NCBI GenBank assembly: GCA_022316685.1
Contig: JAKJHU010000376.1
Location: forward strand, 1 to 64,000
Length of the DNA stretch: 64,000 nucleotides
Source of the DNA: Progne subis subis
Lineage: Eukaryota > Chordata > Aves > Passeriformes > Hirundinidae
Direction of reading: 5' to 3'
The position numbers and the translations under genes are program-made. Of this stretch, positions 53,346 to 64,000 are shown piece after piece (positions within the stretch are counted from its first letter, which is position 1; each line of letters opens with the position of its first letter). The notes beneath the pieces were generated by a model that worked only from the letters and a program-made list of their open reading frames with translations, did not search any database and had not been told where the DNA came from.

Positions 53346-54534
53346 GAGCTCCGCAGGAGCCACGAGAGCCCCGCAGCCGGCAGAGCCCGCTCGGAGCTTT
53401 CCCGTCCCCCCGGGATCATCCCAAAATCCGGGGGGCTTGGACACGGCAGGGACGAGAGGGGACAGTGCTGGAGGACCGAGCCGTGCCCTCGCTCGTCCCG
53501 GTGTCCCCGGGCTGCCTGCGCAATGGCAGGACCGGGAAAGCGGCTTTCCCTCGGGGCCCGGGGACGTGTTCCCAGCGGCGCTCCGCAGCACCGGGCTGTT
53601 TTTGAGGAGGTGCGAGGGAAAGGAGGCGAGGAGCCGGAGCGCCGCCAGGGCCGCGCCGCTGAGCCCAAGGAAAGGGCTGGAGCAGCCCCGGAGAGGCGAG
53701 GGAGGCATCGGCATTCCCCGGCGGGAACAAAAGGGAAGGAAGGAAAAGAAAAGCCGAGGGCATTCCAGGGGCCACGGGCACCCCCCGGCCCAGCGAGGGG
53801 CGGCGAAGGGACGGCAAAGCTCCAGCTGCCGCAGCAGGGTCCTGAATCAGCATCTCGAGAAACGGCGCCGAAAATCAGACACCTTCCGCCCGAAACCCGA
53901 GCCCGGACCCGAAGATCCGATCGCCGACCCCGGCGCCCAAAGAGCAAAGGTCGCCGCCAGCCCCTGCCCACCGCCAGCTCCCCAGGCCGAGCAGAGGCAG
54001 CACGGCGAGGGCCGGACGCTTATTTTTAGCCCGGAGAAGGCAGGAGCCGGGAGCAGCCATCCCGAGCCTTGCCCTTGGCGCCGGACGCGCCGCCGCCGCC
54101 CCCCGGCTCCGGGCCGGCATCACCCCGGGCACGGCTCCGGGGCACGGCGGGACGAGGAGCAGGATGCCGGGCTCGGCCCTGGAGCCGGCCCCGCCGGCAC
54201 GGGGAGCGCGGTTATTTACAGCTCCTGGAGGGAGCGAGGCAGGGCTGACCTTTCCGAGCCGCAGACAAAGAGCAGATGTCGGGAATCGCCGCTGGCGGGG
54301 ACCCTTCCCGGCGCGGCGGGATGAGCCGGCGGAGCCACCGGAGCCACCGCAGCCGGCGGCGATCGGCAGCGGGGAGCCGGCCGAGGCCACGGAGAGCCCG
54401 GCGCGCTGGGATCCCAGCCTGGGAAAAGGAGGGATCGGATTCCTCCCTGCCCGGCCCCGCCGGACAAACTCTTCCGGGTGGGGACTCCTACGCGCTGTGC
54501 CCGGGCACGGCCCGCTGGGGCTGCTGCCTCCCGC

Positions 54535-54665
54535 CGCCAAAGACAGCCAAAAACCGGCAAACACAGCCAAAACCAGGGAAACACGGCCAAACACAGCCAA
54601 AAACAGGCAAACACAGCCAAAAACCGGCCAAACACGGCCAAACACAGCCAAACAAACACAGACGA
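54535..54665. repeat. ACAGCCAAAAACCGGCAAAC repeat
   Basis: About ten short units of ACAGCCAAA / ACACGGCCAA type. Confidence 0.88.
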
Positions 54666-55599
54666 ATACAGCCAAAACCATCCACACGGCACGGAACCGA
54701 CACCACCGGCACCGAGCCTCGCCCCACGCGCCCCAGCCCGGCTGCCGACTCATCCCTGCCCTGGAAGCGTGCAAGGAAAAGTTTCCCCGTCAGCACAAAA
54801 CGCCAACGCTTGGCCAAAGCTTCCCCCTGGCTGCTGCTGCCGCCCTGGCCAGGAGCTCCCCACCTTGGGGACACGCCAGCGCCCGGCCCCGGGGGACTGC
54901 AGGGGGAAGGGGTGGCAGGGGACAGGCCTGGTCCCTGCGGTGTGGCACGGGTGTGGCACTGCTGTGGCACTGCTGTGACCCAGTCCCTGCGGTGTGGCAC
55001 TGCTGTGGCACTGCTGTGACCCAGTCCCTGCAGCGTGGCACTGCTGTGGCAGGGAAGGCAGGGATTCCCGAGGCCAGGAGCTCTCCCACTGGCACTGGGA
55101 TGAGCGCTCCCACCTCCCTGGATCGCTCCCACGTCCCTCCCTGGCTCCGAGGGCTTTGGGCACAGGGCTGCTGCTGCTGTCACAGCCGTGTCCCCTCCTG
55201 GGCTGTGTTTAGGGCTCCATTTAGGACTTGATGCCACGATCCAGAGGCCCCAGGGCGCTGCCCAGGAGCACCCCAGCAGGATCCCCGTGTCCCTCGCCAC
55301 CAGCCTGGGCCACCGTGGCCTGGTCACCCTGCAGGGAGCAGGGCCAGCCCCAGAAGGGATCCCCACAACCCCAATTCCCGATTTCAGGGGCCTGGCTGTG
55401 CACCAGCTTCCCACGTTCCAGCCTGGGGTCCCTCCCCGAAGCTCACAAAGGCAGGAGGACTCTGAACTCAGCTCTTACTCACAGAGAGCTCTCCCAGGAT
55501 TTAAGGTGTTTAATTAGCGGTTTAAAGGAGTCACGGCCGGGTGGGTGACACCCCAGCGGGTGTCACGTGCTCCAGCTTCCCTCCTGCCCCTACCCAGCC

Positions 55600-55745
55600 T
55601 CACCTTGTGTCTTTTTTCCCTTTCCCTAATGATCCAGCAGAGGGGCAGGGTTTATAAATCCGTGGAAACTCTATTATCCCCATGCATTAAAGCCCAAAGC
55701 AACTAATTAAAACATCAAAGTCACAGGGTTCATTAGCTTGGCGCT
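55600..55745. promoter_or_regulatory. AT-rich unique island, candidate enhancer
   Basis: Contains GTTTATAAATCC, CCCATGCATTAAAG, CAACTAATTAAAAC and ATCAAAGTCACAG; no repeat family. Candidate only. Confidence 0.25.
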
Positions 55746-56194
55746 GGTAGGAGGTGACAGGGATCGTGGCTGTCACTGCTCCCAGGGACCCCAAGGCTGG
55801 CCCTGCACCCCAAGACACATTCCCTGTCCCAGTGTCACCGGGAAAACCAGCGGCTTCCACGGGAAAGCCGCAGGGCTGGGCGGGATGCTGTCACCTGCCT
55901 GCCCCTGTCCCCCAGCTGGTCACCTCTGCCAGCACCAGCGTGGAGAGGAGGGAGGCTGGGGACAGCTCTGCCACCCTCAGCCCTGGAGGCTGCGTCCCCA
56001 GGAGCGTCCCCAGCCCCATCACCGCCCGTCGGGACCCTGCTCCCACCCGGCACGGCGCCAGGGGACAGGGAAGGGTCCAAATTCCCAGCTGGCCCCACTG
56101 ATTCCTGCGCTCGGCGTGCCAGAACAGCCGGGAATCACCGGGAATGCTGCGGCATCCAGCAGCACCCGGGAGATCCTGCATGCTACAGGAGACA

Positions 56195-56535
56195 GGGAAC
56201 ACCAGGGGAGTCACACCGAGCACCAGGCACTGACCACTGCCATGGTCACACCCAGCACTGACCACTGCCTGGTCACACCGAGCACCGGGCACTGACCACT
56301 GCCATGGTCACACCCAGCACTGACCACTGCCTGGTCACACGGAGCACTGGGCACTGACCACTGCCATGGTCACAGTGAGCACCGGGCACTGCCATGGTCA
56401 CAGTGAGCACTGACCACTGCCATGGTCACACCCAGCACCGGGCACTGACCACCGCCATGGTCACATGGAGCATCAGTCACTGCCATGGTCACACCAAACA
56501 TCGGTCACTTCCCACGGCCGCGGTCACATGGAGCA
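56195..56535. repeat. CCATGGTCACACCCAGCACTG minisatellite
   Basis: About 11 units of 25-35 bp built from CATGGTCACA and GCACTGACCACTGC. Confidence 0.9.
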
Positions 56536-57961
56536 TGGGTCACTTCCCATCCAAGGACCTCCATCCCCTTGCCCTCGGTCACCTCCCAAAGGACCTGCGC
56601 CCATTTCCAGGCCCGCACCGAGCATCCCCGCCGGGGCTCCCTGTCCCATCCCGGCCACAGCGGGTCCCGTCCCTGCCCAGCCGCTCCCGGAGCCCGGCGG
56701 ATCCGCGCTCTCTGACCCAGCAGGGCGCAGCCGTGCCCGGCGGGGAGGAGCCGCGGGCGAGGAGGAAGCGGGGGCTGCCAGCCCTTCCCCGGGCCCTCGG
56801 CGGGGAGCGGCGGCCGCGGGTCCCCCCCGCGCAGGGATCTGTGTCCCCAAAGCCCCGCAGGCTCCAGCCCGCGCTGCGGGAACGGGCGGCCACTGCGGGA
56901 AAACTCCGCTCGTGGCCTAGCAGGGAGGAGAAACAGGAAAAGGGAGAAAAAAAAACACAACCCACCAGCCGAGAGAGGAGCGGGCAAGGCGCGGAGAAGC
57001 CGGCGAGGGGCGGGCAGGGAGGGAGCGGGGGCAGGAGCGGGGCTCCTCTGCCAGGGCTTGGGGACGAGGGGAAACTCCGGGCTCGGCTCCACCCCGGCGC
57101 TTTCGGCTGCTGAACAATAGTGGAGAGGAGCACCCTCCCTCCCCGCTCTTACTCATCCTGCCCGAGGGCTGTGCCACCCTCGGGCGGCCCCCGCCCTGCC
57201 CGCGGGCTCCCGAGGCGCAAGGCTCGGGTGACAGCGACAGATTCCCCCGGGAAGAGATGCGGACCCACGGCACGCGAGCGGCGAGCCGGCAGCGCGGGGA
57301 ATTCCCTCCGTCATCGTCGCCAGAGGAAAAAAAAAAAAAAAAAAAAAAGAGAAACCAACACCCAACAACAGCCTGCGCCCTCTCCAACCGCTCTACCTGC
57401 AGCACTCCCCAGCGCTCTTCCAGCCGGGAAGGAAGCAGGGAAGGAGCCGGGGCAGGGGAAGGCGCGGCGCGGGGGCAGGGACGGGGCAGCGCTGCCTCCT
57501 GCCCTGGGCGCGCCCAGCCCCGCCTGCAGCATCCCGGCACGGGCACCTTCCGTGCCACGGAACCCGGCCCGGCAGCCGCAGCCTGGAACTCGGGAGGCCT
57601 CCAAGCCCACCCAGCGCCCACCACGGAGGGAGGGTCCCCCAGCCCCCGCATCCGAGGGGCGCCCGCAGCCCCCCGGAGCCGCCAGCGGGCCCGCGGGTGG
57701 GGTCCGGGGGTCCCGGGGGTCCCGGGGAGGGAAGCCCAAGGGCAGGGAGGGGTGGGGCTGGCGGAGCGCGGGGGCGTCAGCCTCTCTCGCTCATGATTTA
57801 ATAATTCAGGTGCGTTTCGATGCTCAGGGAAGCGAAAGATTGAGGGCAGCGTCTGGAGGCGGGCAGGGCGCAGCCCGTGGCTTTGGGGCGGGGGGCTCCG
57901 CTCGGGCTCCCCCGGCCCCAGGACGGCTCCGGGCGCCCCACGGCGAGCTCCGAGCACTCAC

Positions 57962-58070
57962 CTCCAGCCCAGCTGGCCGCCCTCGGCTCCTGCCCGTCCA
58001 CCCACGTCCAGGGCCGCCGCTCCACGGCCACGGGCAGAAACTGGCTGCACTGGTTTGAGCTTCGCACTGC
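57962..58070 (-). other. ATP2B4: Candidate non-coding first exon of ATP2B4
   Basis: The best first-exon donor in the CpG block (GGGCTGGAG|GTGAGTGC). Upper boundary unknown. A GATA and paired SOX-type motif lie just upstream at 58099-58123. Confidence 0.3.
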
Positions 58071-58098
58071 AAACCCCCACCCAAGCTCAGGTCTTCAG

Positions 58099-58123
58099 AG
58101 ATAAGAGCACAATAACCTATTGT
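58099..58123. promoter_or_regulatory. AGATAAG and palindromic ACAAT...ATTGT motif pair
   Basis: AGATAAG at 58099-58105 is followed after three bases by the palindromic ACAATAACCTATTGT at 58109-58123, a paired SOX-type arrangement. It sits upstream of the candidate first exon. Confidence 0.3.
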
Positions 58124-59514
58124 CCCTCCTCCCCTCCCAGCATCTCCACTCGCCTCCGGCCGGGCGGGGAGGGACCACCGGCGCAGCCCCCCCGCCCCCG
58201 GGGGGCACGGACCCACCAAGCCAGGCCAGGGATGCTGCGAGGCTCCGGAGCCGGGGCTGGGATGCAGGGAGAGCGCCGGGGGCAGCGGCAGGAGGAGGCG
58301 GACGAGGCCGGAGCTTGGCCGGGCTTCCAATAGATTTCCCGATTTATTTTTTAATTTATTTTCCGTCTCCCCACTCCTGTTTTCTCCGCCGTGGCTCTGC
58401 CCAGCTGGATCGGTGCAGGCGGGAGGCGAACGTGCCCAGCCGCGGCGTGGGCAACCCCCACGCACCTCCCACCGCATCCCACCCGAGCCACCGCACTCCG
58501 GGCGGGGAGCAGCCCCCCTCTGCTGCCCCACGGGTGGGGAAAAACCCACCCCAAACCCACCCACGCAGCACCTTCCCCGCTCCGTCCTTGGGCTGCCGCA
58601 AGCCCCCCTCCCCTTCCCCCGCCTCTTCCTTCCTCCATCATCCTCATCCCCCTCCTCCCCGCAATGCCACAACTCGCTCCCTCCCAAAAATCCAGCGGCA
58701 CGCGCGACCGGGAACCCCGCGCCCCCCACCCCCGATCCCCCCCCTCCCGCAGCCTCAAGGGCGGACAACAAGTTGTAGGATGCGAGCGGAGCGCGTCCCC
58801 CACCCCAAACGCCGAGGCGCTGCCGGAGCTCCCCCGCGGGATGTCGGGGGGCCGCACGCCCCGCAGCCGCCCACGCCCCAGAGCGGCCGCGGCGCCGCCG
58901 CCGCTCTCCCACGCGGGGCTGGGCTCGGGGGGCGCCGCGCCGAGCCCCCCACGGTCTAGGAACCCACGCCGAGCCCCCCCAGTCCCACCTGCTGCACCGG
59001 GACGGATCGGGGCGGGTGAAATCCCCGCGGCCAGCGCCCCACCCGCCCCGGCGGAGCGCGGCTCCCACCCCCCCGATCCCACCGGGAAGCCCCTCCGCCG
59101 CCGCCCCACGCCGCTCCCGCGTGTCCCCGCCCCGACCCCCGCGGGACCCCCGGGTCCCCCCGAGCGCTCACCGGCTCCGGTCCCACGGCGCCCGGCTGGC
59201 GGCGGAGCCTCGGCGACTGGCCATGGGACGGGGGTGGGGGGCACCGGTCCCGGGGCTACCGGGAGAAAATGCTTGTCATGGCAACCCCCGAGCCGTGCGG
59301 GGCCGTGCGGGGCCGGGCCGGCGAGGGAGGGGACGGCGGGCACGGAGGGGGAGGGCTCGTCCCAGCCCGTCGGGGGAGGGGCTCCCTTAAGGTGGCTGCA
59401 GCCCCGACGGCCGCTTAAGGGGGACGGCGAAAGGAAGGCGGCGGCGGGGGGACCCCAAAGGGGATAGGAGACCCCAGTGCGGGCAGGAGACCACGGGCAC
59501 GGCCGGGGTGCACG

Positions 59515-59710
59515 GCTGGAAAGGGTGGGGACACCCCCGGGAAGAACGGGGACACCCCCGGGAAGAACGGGGACACCCCCAGACAATGTGGGGACCCCCC
59601 TGGGAGAATGGGGGGGTTCACCCCCGGAAAGGGTGGGGTGCGCTCCCCCAAAAAGCGCGGGGACACCCCCGGCAATGCGGGGACCCCTCCCAGGGCGGTG
59701 TGGGCACCCC
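59515..59710. repeat. GGGGACACCCCCGGGAAGAAC repeat
   Basis: About eight diverged units of 21-25 bp at the edge of the CpG block. Confidence 0.88.
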
Positions 59711-60317
59711 AAAAAAGCGAGGGCACCCTCACGCCCAAACCCCTCCCAGCCTCCGGGTGCGAATGAACTTCGTGAGCTGCGGCGCAATCGGGGTTCTTTG
59801 TGGGGTTTCAGTGGGTTTGGGGTCTGACCCGCCCTGAGAGCGGCTGTCCCCTCATGGGACAGCGTCACTTTGGGGGTGCTGGCACCCTGAGAGCCACGAC
59901 CAAACCCCCCCATCCCAGATCCCACCCTCACCCCCCCTTTTTTTTTAAAGAACCCGGATAAAATCCCTCATGGAATCCTTCCCCAGGCAGGAGAGGCTTT
60001 GGCCGCCCGCGGTGGCCTCGGGGCAGGGCTGGCAGGGGACACCCGAAATCCCCTCCCGGGGCCCCAGTTCGGGCCCGCAGCGGTTCCAGTTGAACCAGTG
60101 AACACCCGCGCGGGCACAGCCCCTCATTAGCGCTCGGAACACGGTTTTCCCCCCTGGAGGGCCTGCTCCTGCATAATCGCACATTCCCAGCGCTCCCAGG
60201 CGCTGTGGTGCTGGATGAGGAGCGCAGCCCTGGGAATTCCTCATTCCCATTTCCCTGCAAAATCCCTCCCTCAGCTGGGACGGACCATCCCCTCAGCGGA
60301 GCTGATCCGGGGCTTGT

Positions 60318-60835
60318 TTGGAGCAGGGAATGCTGCTTGGAGCAGGGAATGTTGTTTGGAGCAGGGAATGCTGTTTGGAGCAGGGAATCTTGTTTGGAGC
60401 AGGGAATGCTGCTTGGAGCAGGGAATCTTGTTTGGAGCAGGGAATGCTGCTTGGAGCAGGGAATGTTGTTTGGAGCAGGGAATGCTGCTTGGAGCAGGGA
60501 ATGTTGTTTGGAGCAGGGAATGCTGCTTGGAGCAGGAATGCTGTTTGGAGCAGGAACGCTGTTTGGAGCAGGGAATGCTGTTTGGAGCAGGGAATCTTGT
60601 TTGGAGCAGGGAATGCTGCTTGGAGCAGGGAATGTTGTTTGGAGCAGGGAATGCTGCTTGGAGCAGGGAATGTTGTTTGGAGCAGGGAATGCTGCTTGGA
60701 GCAGGAATGCTGTTTGGAGCAGGAACGCTGTTTGGAGCAGGGAATGCTGTTTGGAGCAGGGAATGCTGTTTGGAGCAGGGAATGCTGCTTGGAGCAGGAA
60801 TGCTGTTTGGAGCAGGGAATGCTGTTTGGAGTCGC
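60318..60835. repeat. 18-bp minisatellite with higher-order structure
   Basis: About 28 units of TTGGAGCAGGGAATGCTG. A block of about nine units, including two one-base-shorter ones (GCAGGAATG, GCAGGAACG), is repeated, giving a higher-order period of roughly 170 bp. Confidence 0.95.
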
Positions 60836-61624
60836 CTAAGTGGCATTGGAGCTGCCCGTGTTGGATTCCATTCCATCTCTGCGACCTGGGCCTGAGCTTT
60901 GCTTTGAGGGGAGGAAAATGCCCTGGGCTGGGAATTCCTCCTCAATTCCTCCTTGGCATCTTCCCGGGGAGTTCGCAGGGTTGTTCTTTCTGAAAATAAA
61001 ATATTTCAGGGCCGAGTCTTCTCATGACAAGGAAAAACATTGAGTCTCAAAAAAAAAACAACCTCAGGCCTCTTCCACTGAACCGCTCCACGCTCGCCCG
61101 ACACAGAAAAAAAATGGGAATAAACACACGGATTTTATCCCTCCACCAAAATCCGCCAGCCCTGGCCAGACTGGCTCTCCAGGAGCAGGGAACAGCTTGG
61201 AGAAGAGGTGTTGGAGCAGCTGGCAGGCGCCGCTTCCAACGGGCCGGGATGCAAAACTGCTATTGAGACATAATGGCCTTTTCCAACAGGTTCTGGGAGC
61301 TTGGAGGGGATCTCTGACCATCTGGATTCGGGCTCCTGGGAGGAAATCAGCCTTCCTGCCTCAGGGAAGCCGTGGGAGCAGGGCAGCTCGGCAGTGCCGG
61401 GAACTTGCAGCCTCCTTGGACCCCGGGGTTTGGGTTGAAACGAGGGAAATACAGGTTTTCCACCCGGGGCGGTGGCTGCGGGAGGGAGCGGCCAAAATCC
61501 GTGTGGGAAATGTGATTCCCGTGCGGTGACAGGCGGAGATTCCTGGACAGGGCCGTGAACAGCCCCAGAGCCTCTTCCAGGCCGCGTTTAAGGAGAAGCA
61601 CATGGGGGAAGAGGGAAAATCCTG

Positions 61625-61657
<33 letters not shown>

Positions 61658-64000
61658 ATGTCACCTCCAAGCCTGCATTGAGCTGTCCCCACACGCTGTA
61701 GATGGGAAAAATTCCTTCAGGGAATATTTCGGGACCCTCTGTGTGTGTGTGTCACAGCCACAGGGGTGGCACTGGGGACAGGCCGGATTTGGGGTGACAT
61801 TGGGGACCAGGTAAAACAAATAACCCCAAAACAGAAAATATCACTGCACCAGGCTCTTCCCTAAAAATAAAACAAAAAAAAATCCATGACTTCCCTGATG
61901 ATTTCCCTAATATTTGGATTAATTTGCCTTTAATGCCTCCCAGGCTGGGAACTTGTAGGTGGAGTTTTTTAGCCCGAAAAATGAATTAAATCAGCCGAGT
62001 TGTATCAGCCAAGTTACAAACCCATCCAAAGCCGGGGCCAGATCCTGATCTCATCCCGGAGGGGCGGAGGGGTGAATCCAGCGCCGGGGAAGGTTTTTTG
62101 TCACGGTGCCGGCGAGCGGAGCTCGGGATTGGAGCCCCCGGGCTCCTCATGGAAACACTGAGTGAGCCCCGGGCAGAGTCGGGCGCGGTGAAATCTCCCT
62201 CCGCCCGAGGGCTGAGTACGGGGACAGCGAGCGCCGGCCGTGTGCCCGCGGTGCCAGGGAATAAAGGAACCCTGGAGAGGCTCTGCCGGGAGAGCGGGGG
62301 TCCGGGGGGGTGCGGGGGTCCTGGGGGGTCCTGGAGGGTCCTGGGGAATCCTGGAGGGTCCTGGGGGACCGCGGAGCTGGAGATGCTCTCGCAGCTGCTG
62401 GAAAGGGGATTTAAGGGATTTTTCCCCTGCTCTTTCTCCCTCTTTTCCCTCTCCCTGCTCACCCCCGAGCTGCAGCACCCCGAGGTGCCGGCTCGAGGCT
62501 CGGATTCCTGCCTGGAATTTGGGATGCCGATGGGAAAGGTCCCGTCAGGGTCCCATCGCATTCCTTGCTCTGCTCCCGGCTTTCAGCTCACCCCAAGGCC
62601 TTCGGAGACCCCCAAAAAAGAATTCCCGCAGCCACGGAACTGCTAATTACCCATCGCCGTACTAATGAACTCTCCTAGCCCATTCCTGCTCCCAGTTACT
62701 CCAACAGCCCCGTTAATTCCTAATTAAGCAGCTCTTCCATCGGGGAAAAGGGGCTTGACAGGAGAGGAGGAGGAATTTGGGGATTGGGAGGGAATTTTGC
62801 TTTATGGTTGTAATTAGGAGACTGAATTGTTTGCTCACCTACGGAATTCATCACCAAAGTGCCTGGGAGCCTTTTCCCTTCCCCATCCCTGCGCATTCGC
62901 GGGTGGAAGCACGGCGGGGTTTAAATCTGTTCGGGGCTCGTTATTAAACCCCGAAATCCGCGACAGCTCAGGAGGCGCCTCTGGGCTGCTCCTTCCCGAG
63001 CATCCCGGGGCGGCGTGAGGGGGAATCCCGGGCTGCTGGATCCGTGCTTTTCCACTGATCCCCCCGCTCCTCTCCAGAGCAATTCCCGGCGAAACAACCC
63101 CGGGGAAAACCCCCGGGATCCTCCCCTCCCTCCCGAAATGAACATTTCTCCCTCCAGCCCCGACCTCGTTTCGCTCCTCACATCAAGGAGGAACCTCGCG
63201 CTGGGTGTTCGCAGCGCGGTAACAGCTCGGGGACCCCGGTGGGCCCGGGCAGAGCCCCCGCTGCCGGCGCTGACAGCGGTGGGCGGCGCTGGGAGGGACG
63301 GGAGCGAAGTGAGAGGGAGAGAAAATCGCTGTGCCCGTCACCGCCGAGCTGTCAGCGCCGAGCCGGGGAGGCGGGCGGGCTCCCGAGCCCCGCTCCGAGG
63401 CCTCTCCTCCCTCCAGGGATGCGGGGAAAAGGTGCTGGAAGAGCTGGAGATGGCCTCGGCCCCGCCTGGATCCCGGGGACCCCGCAGAGTGCGGGGCTGA
63501 AATCCCGGGATGCGGCAGCGAGGGCGGGGACGACCCCGGCCGGGGCCGCTTCTGTCACCTTCCCAAGGTCGTGGGGTCGGGAGCGGCTTTCCCAGAGGAG
63601 CAGATCCCGAGAGATTCCCAAAACCCCAAATCTGAGGCGGTGAGAAGCCCAGGGGCCGCCCCTGTGCCACCCCCGGAGCCCCAGCAAAGCCACTCGGAGC
63701 CTCCGGACATTCCCGACCCCCGGGATCCTCCGGATTCCTGCTTCCAGAAAGGTCCATTTCCCCTAAACCTGCCTCGGGGGACGCTGGGTGAGACAATAAG
63801 GGGACATCAGGACATCGCCGGTGTTGAAGTCACAGGACAACATCCAAAAGAGGGGTGAAACACTCAAAAAAGGCGTGAAATACCCAAAAAAGGTGTGCAA
63901 TACCCCAAAAAATGGGGTGAAAATGGGTCGAAAAGTCTTGAATGCAAAAATCTTGGATGCTAAGGTGACCTCTTCCCAAAACAGGGCGAAAGAGAGGATC
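60836..64000. other. Region upstream of the ATP2B4 promoter block
   Basis: Mixed-GC single-copy sequence with short (GGAGCA)n at about 61625-61655, a CTGGGGGGTC-type run at about 62300-62370, and CpG-rich patches at about 62050-62300 and 63180-63500. An AT-rich unique stretch at 62640-62840 has several TAATTA-like cores. No coding gene supported. Confidence 0.4.

Larger units (their letters stand above)
56600..59450 (-). promoter_or_regulatory. ATP2B4: Long CpG-rich block, candidate main promoter and first exon of ATP2B4
   Basis: This is the longest CpG-dense stretch upstream of the ATP2B4 start codon, about 18-20 kb away, similar in layout to mammalian ATP2B4 with its long first intron. Two donor-like sites on the gene strand lie in it: GGAG|GTGAGT at 57961/57962 and GCCG|GTGAGC at 59171/59172. 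A poly-A run is at 57328-57348. The many long open frames here reflect GC content. Confidence 0.4.

Noticed and set aside
58120..59931. Long proline/arginine-rich frames, including a 526-codon one
   Set aside because: CpG-island artefact: low stop-codon density at high GC; no recognised domain.
60205..60993. Open frames of 170-260 codons with a repeating LEQGM-like pattern
   Set aside because: Translation of the 18-bp repeat; all frames on both strands are open.

Overview
This window is vertebrate nuclear DNA, most likely from a bird and probably a passerine. The support is short introns, high GC, dense minisatellites, a CR1 LINE tail and LTRs of a kind I recall from songbirds. Both recognisable genes lie on the minus strand. 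The order (ATP2B4 upstream, ZC3H11A downstream) matches human 1q32.

Layout from left to right. Positions 1-4053 hold the first ten coding exons of ZC3H11A, a CCCH zinc-finger mRNA-export protein; the gene continues past the left edge. Its 5' UTR introns fill 4054-7720, and a CpG island with two AAGATGGCG (YY1-like) motifs at 7720-8310 is its likely promoter. A CR1 fragment and about 0.9 kb of unremarkable DNA separate it from the next gene. The inferred ATP2B4 3' UTR runs from 14297 down to about 9490. The ATP2B4 (PMCA4) coding exons occupy 14298-39040, from an ATG at 39038-39040 to a C-terminal ETSV at 14301-14312. The remaining 25 kb (39041-64000) has no coding gene I can support. It is GC-rich, packed with minisatellites, and probably contains intron 1, the non-coding first exon(s) and the promoter of ATP2B4.

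All ATP2B4 coding exons of the PMCA4b form join in phase, giving about 1,192 residues without the optional site A exon. There are two exceptions: exon 12 carries two extra bases, and the site A exon is 37 nt rather than the family's 36. Both look like recent indels or consensus errors. The two alternative C-termini are present: b ends in ETSV, and a is made by a 193-nt exon that shifts the last exon into a second short frame, as in mammals.

The introns are the unusual part. They hold two near-identical antisense solo LTRs, one nested in an older LTR-like sequence, two exon-derived fragments inside intron 15, an 11-bp-periodic GATA-site array, and more than twenty tandem-repeat arrays. Exon boundaries were placed by eye from GT/AG signals, reading phase and recalled family sequence. 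I saw no RNA gene, CRISPR array or novel multigene system.
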